Shown: in pieces, positions 35,464-46,913 of the stretch | How positions within the stretch are numbered: the first letter of the stretch is position 1 | Layout: the number at the start of each line of letters is the position of its first letter | Assembly (NCBI GenBank): GCA_029224185.1 | Contig: JANZKI010000043.1 | Coordinates: forward strand, 62,001 to 126,000 | Length of the DNA: 64,000 nucleotides | Reading direction: 5' to 3' | Origin: Karalla daura | Lineage: Eukaryota > Chordata > Actinopteri > Chaetodontiformes > Leiognathidae | Notes under the pieces: generated by a model | What the model was told of the DNA's origin: nothing | Database searches by the model: none | The model's input: only the letters and a program-made list of their open reading frames with translations | Program-made: the position numbers and the translations under genes

Positions 35464-37240
35464 GGACCACAGCCGGCCTCGGGATTGCTTTATCCAGTGA
35501 GCGTGGGCCACCCCGGAGGCGGCTCACACCCCAAATGGTGGGTTTGAGCTCGCTCGTTCGGGGTCAGGAAATCGGCTCAAAACGACAGGTCCGGGGTGGT
35601 CGTTTTTTTCACTTTCGGCGAGGGTTAATATCTCAGCTCCGGGACCACAGCCGGCCTCGGGATTGCTTTTTCCAGTGAGCGTGGGCCACCCCGGAGGCGG
35701 CTCACACCCCAAATCGTGCGTTTGGACTCGCTCGCGAGGGGTCGGGATTTCGGCCGAAAACGACAGGTCCGGGGTGGTCGTTTTTTTCACTTTCGGCGAG
35801 GGTTAATATCTCAGCTCCGGGACCACAGCCGGCCTCGGGATTGCTTTTTCCAGTGAGCGTGGGCCACCCGGGAGGCGGCTCACACCCCAAATCGTGCGTT
35901 TGGACTCGCTCGTTCGGGGTCGGGATTTCGGCCGAAAACGACAGGTCCGGGGTGGTCGTTTTTTTCACTTTCGGCGAGGGTTAATATCTCAGCTCCAGGA
36001 TCAAATCCGGCCTCGGGATTGCTTTTTCCAGTGAGCGTGGGCCACCCGGGAGGCGGCTCACACCCCAAATCGTGCGTTTGGACTCGCTCGTTCGGGGTCG
36101 GGATTTCGGCCGAAAACGACAGGTCCGGGGTGGTCGTTTTTTTCACTTTCGGCGAGGGTTAATATCTCAGCTCCGGGACCACAGCCGGCCTCGGGATTGC
36201 GTTTTCCAGTGAGCGTGGGCCACCCCGGAGGCGGCTCACACCCCAAATCGTGCGTTTGGACTCGCTCGCGAGGGGTCGGGATTTCGGCCAAAACGACTGG
36301 TCCGGGATGGTCATTTTTTTACCTTTCGGCGAGGGTTAATATCTCAGCTCCGGGACCACAGCCGGCCTCGGGATTGCTTTATCCAGTGAGCGTGGGCCAC
36401 CCCGGAGGCGGCTCACACCCCAAATGGTGGGTTTGAGCTCGCTCGTTCGGGGTCAGGAAATCGGCTCAAAACGACAGGTCCGGGGTGGTCGTTTTTTTCA
36501 CTTTCGGCGAGGGTTAATATCTCAGCTCCGGGACCACAGCCGGCCTCGGGATTGCTTTTTCCAGTGAGCGTGGGCCACCCCGGAGGCGGCTCACACCCCA
36601 AATCGTGCGTTTGGACTCGCTCGCGAGGGGTCGGGATTTCGGCCGAAAACGACAGGTCCGGGGTGGTCGTTTTTTTCACTTTCGGCGAGGGTTAATATCT
36701 CAGCTCCGGGACCACAGCCGGCCTCGGGATTGCTTTTTCCAGTGAGCGTGGGCCACCCGGGAGGCGGCTCACACCCCAAATCGTGCGTTTGGACTCGCTC
36801 GTTCGGGGTCGGGATTTCGGCCGAAAACGACAGGTCCGGGGTGGTCGTTTTTTTCACTTTCGGCGAGGGTTAATATCTCAGCTCCAGGATCAAATCCGGC
36901 CTCGGGATTGCTTTTTCCAGTGAGCGTGGGCCACCCGGGAGGCGGCTCACACCCCAAATCGTGCGTTTGGACTCGCTCGTTCGGGGTCGGGATTTCGGCC
37001 GAAAACGACAGGTCCGGGGTGGTCGTTTTTTTCACTTTCGGCGAGGGTTAATATCTCAGCTCCGGGACCACAGCCGGCCTCGGGATTGCGTTTTCCAGTG
37101 AGCGTGGGCCACCCCGGAGGCGGCTCACACCCCAAATCGTGCGTTTGGACTCGCTCGCGAGGGGTCGGGATTTCGGCCAAAACGACTGGTCCGGGATGGT
37201 CATTTTTTTACCTTTCGGCGAGCTTTAAAATCTCAGCTCC
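35464..37240 (+). repeat. 889-bp tandem duplication
   Basis: The five monomers before the chimeric unit at 36290-36500 are repeated before fold-back unit 17 at an offset of 889 bp. Both runs end with the gcgttttccagtgagcg monomer and the ggccaaaacgactggtcc flank. Only the second continues into a palindrome. Confidence 0.85.
36290..36500 (+). repeat. Chimeric pre-fold-back monomer lacking the hairpin
   Basis: This stretch has the diagnostic left flank of a fold-back unit (ggccaaaacgactggtcc, then gatggtca, T7 and acc). At about 36334 it then continues as a standard monomer (gagggttaatatc, ctccgggaccacag, S second half). It is the only place in the window where that flank occurs without the palindrome. 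It lies 889 bp (5 x 178 - 1) before the normal flank of unit 17. The simplest reading is a crossover between the start of a fold-back unit and a standard S-bearing monomer. Confidence 0.9.
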
Positions 37241-37500
37241 AGGATCAAATGATCCTGGAGCTGAGATTTTAAAGCTCGCCGAAAGTGAAAAAGTGAAAAA
37301 AACGACCACCCCGGACCTGTGGTTTTTTTCACTTTCGGCGAGCTTTGATATCTCAGCTCCAGGATCAAATCCGGCATCGGGATTGCTTTTTCCAGTGAGC
37401 GTGGGCCACCCCAGAGGCGGCTCACACCCCAAATCGTGCGTTTGGACTCGCTCGTTCGGGGTCGGGATTTCGGCCGAAAACGACAGGTCCGGGGTGGTCG
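37203..37500 (+). repeat. Fold-back monomer 17
   Basis: Core 37212-37285, arms perfect and without the 30-bp insertion. Its flanks match unit 15 at an offset of 5,940 bp, so it shows the probable state of unit 15 before the duplication. The upstream monomer has gcgttttccagtgagcg. Next unit 831 bp on (k = 4). Confidence 0.95.
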
Positions 37501-38033
37501 TTTTTTTCACTTTCGGCGAGGGTTAATATCTCAGCTCCAGGATCAAATCCGGCCTCGGGATTGCTTTTTCCAGTGAGCGTGGGCCACCCCGGAGGCGGCT
37601 CACACCCGAAATCGTGCGTTTGGACTCATTCGTTCGGGGTCAGGATTTCGGTCGAAAACGACAGGTCCGGGGTGGTCGTTTTTTTCACTTTCGGCGAGGG
37701 TTAATATCTCAGCTCCGGGACCACAGCCGGCCTCGGGATTGCTTTTTCCAGTGAGCGTGGGCCACCCCGGAGGCGGCTCACACCCCAAATCGTGCGTTTG
37801 GACTCGCTCGCGAGGGGTCGGGATTTCGGCCGAAAACGACAGGTCCGGGGTGGTCGTTTTTTTCACTTTCGGCGAGGGTTAATATCTCAGCTCCTGGACC
37901 ACAGCCGGCCTCGGGATTGCTTTATCCAGTGAGCGTGGGCCACCCCGGAGGCGGCTCACACCCCAAATCGTGCGTTTGGACTCGCTCGCGAGGGGTCGGG
38001 ATTTCGGCCAAAACGACTGGTCCGGGATGGTCA

Positions 38034-38308
38034 TTTTTTTACCTTTCGGCGAGCTTTAAAATCTTTTTTAAAGATTTTAAAGCTCGCCGAAAGTGAAAAA
38101 GTGAAAAAAACGACCACCCCGGACCTGTGGTTTTTTTCACTTTCGGCGAGCTTTGATATCTCAGCTCCAGGATCAAATCCGGCATCGGGATTGCTTTTTC
38201 CAGTGAGCGTGGGCCACCCCAGAGGCGGCTCACACCCCAAATCGTGCGTTTGGACTCGCTCATTCGGGGTCGGGATTTCGGCCGAAAACGACAGGTCCGG
38301 GGTGGTCG
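38034..38308 (+). repeat. Fold-back monomer 18, centre-deleted palindrome copy
   Basis: Palindrome 38043-38093 is identical to that of unit 16, with 24-bp arms and a ttt loop, and it has the same gctcattcgg mark. The deletion therefore arose once and was then copied with flanking monomers. Next unit 2,054 bp on, equal to k = 11 after adding back the 23-bp loss. Confidence 0.95.
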
Positions 38309-38763
38309 TTTTTTTCACTTTCGGCGAGGGTTAATATCTCAGCTCCGGGACCACAGCCGGCCTCGGGATTGCTTTTTCCAGTGAGCGTGGGCCACCCCGG
38401 AGGCGGCTCACACCCCAAATCGTGCGTTTGGACTCGCTCGTTCGGGGTCGGGATTTCGGCCGAAAACGACAGGTCCGGGGTGGTCGTTTTTTTCACTTTC
38501 GGCGAGGGTTAATATCTCAGCTCCTGGACCACAGCCGGCCTCGGGATTGCTTTATCCAGTGAGCGTGGGCCACCCCGGAGGCGGCTCACACCCCAAATGG
38601 TGGGTTTGAGCTCGCTCGTTCGGGGTCAGGAAATCGGCTCAAAACGACAGGTCCGGGGTGGTCGTTTTTTTCACTTTCGGCGAGGGTTAATATCTCAGCT
38701 CCGGGACCACAGCCGGCCTCGGGATTGCTTTTTCCAGTGAGCGTGGGCCACCCCGGAGGCGGC

Positions 38764-39240
38764 TCACACCCCAAATCGTGCGTTTGGACTCATTCGTTCG
38801 GGGTCAGGATTTCGGTCGAAAACGACAGGTCCGGGGTGGTCGTTTTTTTCACTTTCGGCGAGGGTTAATATCTCAGCTCCGGGACCACAGCCGGCCTCGG
38901 GATTGCTTTTTCCAGTGAGCGTGGGCCACCCCGGAGGCGGCTCACACCCCAAATCGTGCGTTTGGACTCATTCGTTCGGGGTCAGGATTTCGGTCGAAAA
39001 CGACAGGTCCGGGGTGGTCGTTTTTTTCACTTTCGGCGAGGGTTAATATCTCAGCTCCGGGACCACAGCCGGCCTCGGGATTGCTTTTTCCAGTGAGCGT
39101 GGGCCACCCCGGAGGCGGCTCACACCCCAAATCGTGCGTTTGGACTCATTCGTTCGGGGTCAGGATTTCGGTCGAAAACGACAGGTCCGGGGTGGTCGTT
39201 TTTTTCACTTTCGGCGAGGGTTAATATCTCAGCTCCGGGA
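38764..39240 (+). repeat. Run of three R monomers
   Basis: Three consecutive monomers carry actcattcgttcggggtc and cggtcgaaaa. The same kind of run occurs at 33.03-33.5 and 34.46-34.9 kb, and a pair occurs at 61.08-61.33 kb. Elsewhere R monomers are mostly single. This suggests local single-monomer amplification, later copied in larger blocks. Confidence 0.8.
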
Positions 39241-40087
39241 CCACAGCCGGCCTCGGGATTGCTTTATCCAGTGAGCGTGGGCCACCCCGGAGGCGGCTCA
39301 CACCCCAAATGGTGGGTTTGAGCTCGCTCGTTCGGGGTCAGGAAATCGGCTCAAAACGACAGGTCCGGGGTGGTCGTTTTTTTCACTTTCGGCGAGGGTT
39401 AATATCTCAGCTCCGGGACCACAGCCGGCCTCGGGATTGCTTTTTCCAGTGAGCGTGGGCCACCCCGGAGGCGGCTCACACCCCAAATCGTGCGTTTGGA
39501 CTCGCTCGTTCGGGGTCGGGATTTCGGCCGAAAACGACAGGTCCGGGGTGGTCGTTTTTTTCACTTTCGGCGAGGGTTAATATCTCAGCTCCAGGATCAA
39601 ATCCGGCCTCGGGATTGCTTTTTCCAGTGAGCGTGGGCCACCCCGGAGGCGGCTCACACCCGAAATCGTGCGTTTGGACTCATTCGTTCGGGGTCAGGAT
39701 TTCGGTCGAAAACGACAGGTCCGGGGTGGTCGTTTTTTTCACTTTCGGCGAGGGTTAATATCTCAGCTCCGGGACCACAGCCGGCCTCGGGATTGCTTTT
39801 TCCAGTGAGCGTGGGCCACCCCGGAGGCGGCTCACACCCCAAATCGTGCGTTTGGACTCGCTCGCGAGGGGTCGGGATTTCGGCCGAAAACGACAGGTCC
39901 GGGGTGGTCGTTTTTTTCACTTTCGGCGAGGGTTAATATCTCAGCTCCTGGACCACAGCCGGCCTCGGGATTGCTTTATCCAGTGAGCGTGGGCCACCCC
40001 GGAGGCGGCTCACACCCCAAATCGTGCGTTTGGACTCGCTCGCGAGGGGTCGGGATTTCGGCCAAAACGACTGGTCCGGGATGGTCA

Positions 40088-40385
40088 TTTTTTTACCTTT
40101 CGGCGAGCTTTAAAATCTCAGCTCCAGGATCAAATGATCCTGGAGCTGAGATTTTAAAGCTCGCCGAAAGTGAAAAAGTGAAAAAAACGACCACCCCGGA
40201 CCTGTGGTTTTTTTCACTTTCGGCGAGCTTTGATATCTCAGCTCCAGGATCAAATCCGGCATCGGGATTGCTTTTTCCAGTGAGCGTGGGCCACCCCAGA
40301 GGCGGCTCACACCCCAAATCGTGCGTTTGGACTCGCTCGTTCGGGGTCGGGATTTCGGCCGAAAACGACAGGTCCGGGGTGGTCG
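40088..40385 (+). repeat. Fold-back monomer 19
   Basis: Core 40097-40170. From here on every pre-fold-back monomer is the gctttatccagtgagcg form, also seen before units 16 and 18. A cccgggagg P monomer follows. Next unit 1,899 bp on (k = 10). Confidence 0.95.
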
Positions 40386-40563
40386 TTTTTTTCACTTTCG
40401 GCGAGGGTTAATATCTCAGCTCCAGGATCAAATCCGGCCTCGGGATTGCTTTTTCCAGTGAGCGTGGGCCACCCGGGAGGCGGCTCACACCCCAAATCGT
40501 GCGTTTGGACTCGCTCGTTCGGGGTCGGGATTTCGGCCGAAAACGACAGGTCCGGGGTGGTCG

Positions 40564-40741
40564 TTTTTTTCACTTTCGGCGAGGGTTAATATCTCAGCTC
40601 CTGGACCACAGCCGGCCTCGGGATTGCTTTATCCAGTGAGCGTGGGCCACCCCGGAGGCGGCTCACACCCCAAATCGTGCGTTTGGACTCGCTCGCGAGG
40701 GGTCGGGATTTCGGCCGAAAACGACAGGTCCGGGGTGGTCG
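40564..40741 (+). repeat. Representative standard monomer (T subtype)
   Basis: This clean 178-bp monomer runs from one T7 tract to the base before the next. By hand count it has 51 C and 57 G (60.7% GC) and 18 CpG, against about 16 expected from composition. Subtype marks are ctcctggaccacag, gctttatcc, ccccggagg and ctcgcgaggggtcggg. This subtype often sits directly before a fold-back unit in the right half of the window. It contains all four short dyads described for the monomer. Confidence 0.95.
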
Positions 40742-41986
40742 TTTTTTTCACTTTCGGCGAGGGTTAATATCTCAGCTCCTGGACCACAGCCGGCCTCGGG
40801 ATTGCTTTATCCAGTGAGCGTGGGCCACCCCGGAGGCGGCTCACACCCCAAATCGTGCGTTTGGACTCGCTCGCGAGGGGTCGGGATTTCGGCCGAAAAC
40901 GACAGGTCCGGGGTGGTCGTTTTTTTCACTTTCGGCGAGGGTTAATATCTCAGCTCCTGGACCACAGCCGGCCTCGGGATTGCTTTATCCAGTGAGCGTG
41001 GGCCACCCCGGAGGCGGCTCACACCCCAAATGGTGGGTTTGAGCTCGCTCGTTCGGGGTCAGGAAATCGGCTCAAAACGACAGGTCCGGGGTGGTCGTTT
41101 TTTTCACTTTCGGCGAGGGTTAATATCTCAGCTCCGGGACCACAGCCGGCCTCGGGATTGCTTTATCCAGTGAGCGTGGGCCACCCCGGAGGCGGCTCAC
41201 ACCCCAAATCGTGCGTTTGGACTCGCTCGCGAGGGGTCGGGATTTCGGCCGAAAACGACAGGTCCGGGGTGGTCGTTTTTTTCACTTTCGGCGTGGGTTA
41301 ATATCTCAGCTCCTGGACCACAGCCGGCCTCGGGATTGCTTTATCCAGTGAGCGTGGGCCACCCCGGAGGCGGCTCACACCCCAAATGGTGGGTTTGAGC
41401 TCGCTCGTTCGGGGTCAGGAAATCGGCTCAAAACGACAGGTCCGGGGTGGTCGTTTTTTTCACTTTCGGCGAGGGTTAATATCTCAGCTCCGGGACCACA
41501 GCCGGCCTCGGGATTGCTTTTTCCAGTGAGCGTGGGCCACCCCGGAGGCGGCTCACACCCCAAATCGTGCGTTTGGACTCATTCGTTCGGGGTCAGGATT
41601 TCGGTCGAAAACGACAGGTCCGGGGTGGTCGTTTTTTTCACTTTCGGCGAGGGTTAATATCTCAGCTCCGGGACCACAGCCGGCCTCGGGATTGCTTTTT
41701 CCAGTGAGCGTGGGCCACCCCGGAGGCGGCTCACACCCCAAATCGTGCGTTTGGACTCGCTCGTTCGGGGTCGGGATTTCGGCCGAAAACGACAGGTCCG
41801 GGGTGGTCGTTTTTTTCACTTTCGGCGAGGGTTAATATCTCAGCTCCTGGACCACAGCCGGCCTCGGGATTGCTTTATCCAGTGAGCGTGGGCCACCCCG
41901 GAGGCGGCTCACACCCCAAATCGTGCGTTTGGACTCGCTCGCGAGGGGTCGGGATTTCGGCCAAAACGACTGGTCCGGGATGGTCA

Positions 41987-42284
41987 TTTTTTTACCTTTC
42001 GGCGAGCTTTAAAATCTCAGCTCCAGGATCAAATGATCCTGGAGCTGAGATTTTAAAGCTCGCCGAAAGTGAAAAAGTGAAAAAAACGACCACCCCGGAC
42101 CTGTGGTTTTTTTCACTTTCGGCGAGCTTTGATATCTCAGCTCCAGGATCAAATCCGGCATCGGGATTGCTTTTTCCAGTGAGCGTGGGCCACCCCAGAG
42201 GCGGCTCACACCCCAAATCGTGCGTTTGGACTCGCTCGTTCGGGGTCGGGATTTCGGCCGAAAACGACAGGTCCGGGGTGGTCG
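41987..42284 (+). repeat. Fold-back monomer 20
   Basis: Core 41996-42069. The interval before it holds a private ggcgtgggtta near 41294. Next unit 2,077 bp on (k = 11). Confidence 0.95.
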
Positions 42285-44063
42285 TTTTTTTCACTTTCGG
42301 CGAGGGTTAATATCTCAGCTCCAGGATCAAATCCGGCCTCGGGATTGCTTTTTCCAGTGAGCGTGGGCCACCCGGGAGGCGGCTCACACCCCAAATCGTG
42401 CGTTTGGACTCGCTCGTTCGGGGTCGGGATTTCGGCCGAAAACGACAGGTCCGGGGTGGTCGTTTTTTTCACTTTCGGCGAGGGTTAATATCTCAGCTCC
42501 TGGACCACAGCCGGCCTCGGGATTGCTTTATCCAGTGAGCGTGGGCCACCCCGGAGGCGGCTCACACCCCAAATCGTGCGTTTGGACTCGCTCGCGAGGG
42601 GTCGGGATTTCGGCCGAAAACGACAGGTCCGGGGTGGTCGTTTTTTTCACTTTCGGCGAGGGTTAATATCTCAGCTCCTGGACCACAGCCGGCCTCGGGA
42701 TTGCTTTATCCAGTGAGCGTGGGCCACCCCGGAGGCGGCTCACACCCCAAATCGTGCGTTTGGACTCGCTCGCGAGGGGTCGGGATTTCGGCCGAAAACG
42801 ACAGGTCCGGGGTGGTCGTTTTTTTCACTTTCGGCGAGGGTTAATATCTCAGCTCCTGGACCACAGCCGGCCTCGGGATTGCTTTATCCAGTGAGCGTGG
42901 GCCACCCCGGAGGCGGCTCACACCCCAAATGGTGGGTTTGAGCTCGCTCGTTCGGGGTCAGGAAATCGGCTCAAAACGACAGGTCCGGGGTGGTCGTTTT
43001 TTTCACTTTCGGCGAGGGTTAATATCTCAGCTCCGGGACCACAGCCGGCCTCGGGATTGCTTTATCCAGTGAGCGTGGGCCACCCCGGAGGCGGCTCACA
43101 CCCCAAATCGTGCGTTTGGACTCGCTCGCGAGGGGTCGGGATTTCGGCCGAAAACGACAGGTCCGGGGTGGTCGTTTTTTTCACTTTCGGCGAGGGTTAA
43201 TATCTCAGCTCCTGGACCACAGCCGGCCTCGGGATTGCTTTATCCAGTGAGCGTGGGCCACCCCGGAGGCGGCTCACACCCCAAATGGTGGGTTTGAGCT
43301 CGCTCGTTCGGGGTCAGGAAATCGGCTCAAAACGACAGGTCCGGGGTGGTCGTTTTTTTCACTTTCGGCGAGGGTTAATATCTCAGCTCCGGGACCACAG
43401 CCGGCCTCGGGATTGCTTTTTCCAGTGAGCGTGGGCCACCCCGGAGGAAGCTCACACCCCAAATCGTGCGTTTGGACTCATTCGTTCGGGGTCAGGATTT
43501 CGGTCGAAAACGACAGGTCCGGGGTGGTCGTTTTTTTCACTTTCGGCGAGGGTTAATATCTCAGCTCCGGGACCACAGCCGGCCTCGGGATTGCTTTTTC
43601 CAGTGAGCGTGGGCCACCCCGGAGGCGGCTCACACCCCAAATCGTGCGTTTGGACTCATTCGTTCGGGGTCAGGATTTCGGTCGAAAACGACAGGTCCGG
43701 GGTGGTCGTTTTTTTCACTTTCGGCGAGGGTTAATATCTCAGCTCCGGGACCACAGCCGGCCTCGGGATTGCTTTTTCCAGTGAGCGTGGGCCACCCCGG
43801 AGGCGGCTCACACCCCAAATCGTGCGTTTGGACTCGCTCGCGAGGGGTCGGGATTTCGGCCGAAAACGACAGGTCCGGGGTGGTCGTTTTTTTCACTTTC
43901 GGCGAGGGTTAATATCTCAGCTCCTGGACCACAGCCGGCCTCGGGATTGCTTTATCCAGTGAGCGTGGGCCACCCCGGAGGCGGCTCACACCCCAAATCG
44001 TGCGTTTGGACTCGCTCGCGAGGGGTCGGGATTTCGGCCAAAACGACTGGTCCGGGATGGTCA

Positions 44064-44361
44064 TTTTTTTACCTTTCGGCGAGCTTTAAAATCTCAGCTC
44101 CAGGATCAAATGATCCTGGAGCTGAGATTTTAAAGCTCGCCGAAAGTGAAAAAGTGAAAAAAACGACCACCCCGGACCTGTGGTTTTTTTCACTTTCGGC
44201 GAGCTTTGATATCTCAGCTCCAGGATCAAATCCGGCATCGGGATTGCTTTTTCCAGTGAGCGTGGGCCACCCCAGAGGCGGCTCACACCCCAAATCGTGC
44301 GTTTGGACTCGCTCGTTCGGGGTCGGGATTTCGGCCGAAAACGACAGGTCCGGGGTGGTCG
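44064..44361 (+). repeat. Fold-back monomer 21
   Basis: Core 44073-44146. It matches unit 19 at an offset of 3,976 bp over more than 2 kb. The preceding interval has a private ggaggaagctcac near 43448. Next unit 1,899 bp on (k = 10). Confidence 0.95.
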
Positions 44362-45962
44362 TTTTTTTCACTTTCGGCGAGGGTTAATATCTCAGCTCCA
44401 GGATCAAATCCGGCCTCGGGATTGCTTTTTCCAGTGAGCGTGGGCCACCCGGGAGGCGGCTCACACCCCAAATCGTGCGTTTGGACTCGCTCGTTCGGGG
44501 TCGGGATTTCGGCCGAAAACGACAGGTCCGGGGTGGTCGTTTTTTTCACTTTCGGCGAGGGTTAATATCTCAGCTCCTGGACCACAGCCGGCCTCGGGAT
44601 TGCTTTATCCAGTGAGCGTGGGCCACCCCGGAGGCGGCTCACACCCCAAATCGTGCGTTTGGACTCGCTCGCGAGGGGTCGGGATTTCGGCCGAAAACGA
44701 CAGGTCCGGGGTGGTCGTTTTTTTCACTTTCGGCGAGGGTTAATATCTCAGCTCCTGGACCACAGCCGGCCTCGGGATTGCTTTATCCAGTGAGCGTGGG
44801 CCACCCCGGAGGCGGCTCACACCCCAAATCGTGCGTTTGGACTCGCTCGCGAGGGGTCGGGATTTCGGCCGAAAACGACAGGTCCGGGGTGGTCGTTTTT
44901 TTCACTTTCGGCGAGGGTTAATATCTCAGCTCCTGGACCACAGCCGGCCTCGGGATTGCTTTATCCAGTGAGCGTGGGCCACCCCGGAGGCGGCTCACAC
45001 CCCAAATGGTGGGTTTGAGCTCGCTCGTTCGGGGTCAGGAAATCGGCTCAAAACGACAGGTCCGGGGTGGTCGTTTTTTTCACTTTCGGCGAGGGTTAAT
45101 ATCTCAGCTCCGGGACCACAGCCGGCCTCGGGATTGCTTTATCCAGTGAGCGTGGGCCACCCCGGAGGCGGCTCACACCCCAAATCGTGCGTTTGGACTC
45201 GCTCGCGAGGGGTCGGGATTTCGGCCGAAAACGACAGGTCCGGGGTGGTCGTTTTTTTCACTTTCGGCGAGGGTTAATATCTCAGCTCCTGGACCACAGC
45301 CGGCCTCGGGATTGCTTTATCCAGTGAGCGTGGGCCACCCCGGAGGCGGCTCACACCCCAAATGGTGGGTTTGAGCTCGCTCGTTCGGGGTCAGGAAATC
45401 GGCTCAAAACGACAGGTCCGGGGTGGTCGTTTTTTTCACTTTCGGCGAGGGTTAATATCTCAGCTCCGGGACCACAGCCGGCCTCGGGATTGCTTTTTCC
45501 AGTGAGCGTGGGCCACCCCGGAGGCGGCTCACACCCCAAATCGTGCGTTTGGACTCATTCGTTCGGGGTCAGGATTTCGGTCGAAAACGACAGGTCCGGG
45601 GTGGTCGTTTTTTTCACTTTCGGCGAGGGTTAATATCTCAGCTCCGGGACCACAGCCGGCCTCGGGATTGCTTTTTCCAGTGAGCGTGGGCCACCCCGGA
45701 GGCGGCTCACACCCCAAATCGTGCGTTTGGACTCGCTCGTTCGGGGTCGGGATTTCGGCCGAAAACGACAGGTCCGGGGTGGTCGTTTTTTTCACTTTCG
45801 GCGAGGGTTAATATCTCAGCTCCTGGACCACAGCCGGCCTCGGGATTGCTTTATCCAGTGAGCGTGGGCCACCCCGGAGGCGGCTCACACCCCAAATCGT
45901 GCGTTTGGACTCGCTCGCGAGGGGTCGGGATTTCGGCCAAAACGACTGGTCCGGGATGGTCA

Positions 45963-46260
45963 TTTTTTTACCTTTCGGCGAGCTTTAAAATCTCAGCTCC
46001 AGGATCAAATGATCCTGGAGCTGAGATTTTAAAGCTCGCCGAAAGTGAAAAAGTGAAAAAAACGACCACCCCGGACCTGTGGTTTTTTTCACTTTCGGCG
46101 AGCTTTGATATCTCAGCTCCAGGATCAAATCCGGCATCGGGATTGCTTTTTCCAGTGAGCGTGGGCCACCCCAGAGGCGGCTCACACCCCAAATCGTGCG
46201 TTTGGACTCGCTCATTCGGGGTCGGGATTTCGTCCGAAAACGACAGGTCCGGGGTGGTCG
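45963..46260 (+). repeat. Fold-back monomer 22
   Basis: Core 45972-46045. It carries gctcattcgg and a private G to T at 46233 (cgtccgaaaa), which breaks the 12-bp palindrome. Only 653 bp (k = 3) separate it from the next unit. Confidence 0.95.
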
Positions 46261-46615
46261 TTTTTTTCACTTTCGGCGAGGGTTAATATCTCAGCTCCAG
46301 GATCAAATCCGGCCTCGGGATTGCTTTTTCCAGTGAGCGTGGGCCACCCGGGAGGCGGCTCACACCCCAAATCGTGCGTTTGGACTCGCTCGTTCGGGGT
46401 CGGGATTTCGGCCGAAAACGACAGGTCCGGGGTGGTCGTTTTTTTCACTTTCGGCGAGGGTTAATATCTCAGCTCCTGGACCACAGCCGGCCTCGGGATT
46501 GCTTTATCCAGTGAGCGTGGGCCACCCCGGAGGCGGCTCACACCCCAAATCGTGCGTTTGGACTCGCTCGCGAGGGGTCGGGATTTCGGCCAAAACGACT
46601 GGTCCGGGATGGTCA

Positions 46616-46913
46616 TTTTTTTACCTTTCGGCGAGCTTTAAAATCTCAGCTCCAGGATCAAATGATCCTGGAGCTGAGATTTTAAAGCTCGCCGAAAGTG
46701 AAAAAGTGAAAAAAACGACCACCCCGGACCTGTGGTTTTTTTCACTTTCGGCGAGCTTTGATATCTCAGCTCCAGGATCAAATCCGGCATCGGGATTGCT
46801 TTTTCCAGTGAGCGTGGGCCACCCCAGAGGCGGCTCACACCCCAAATCGTGCGTTTGGACTCGCTCATTCGGGGTCGGGATTTCGGCCGAAAACGACAGG
46901 TCCGGGGTGGTCG
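46616..46913 (+). repeat. Fold-back monomer 23
   Basis: Core 46625-46698, with gctcattcgg. The P monomer after it has ccccggagg and cgcgagg instead of the usual cccgggagg and cgttcgg. Next unit 1,899 bp on (k = 10). Confidence 0.95.

Larger units (their letters stand above)
31007..38308 (+). repeat. Duplicated segment pair 31.0-32.4 and 36.9-38.3 kb
   Basis: The two ends of this interval are copies. They have the same order: a gcgttttcc monomer, a full fold-back, a monomer with cacccgaaatcg, T-like monomers, then a centre-deleted fold-back. The offset is 5,940 bp before the 30-bp duplication and 5,910 bp after it. The interior (32.4-36.9 kb) has no intact fold-back, the longest such gap in the window. 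Confidence 0.85.
39971..46448 (+). repeat. 3,976-bp higher-order repeat, two copies
   Basis: About 39.97-42.47 kb and 43.95-46.45 kb match at an offset of 3,976 bp (1,899 + 2,077). They contain units 19-20 and 21-22. Copy-specific changes include ggcgtggg near 41294 and the G to T at 46233. Confidence 0.85.
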
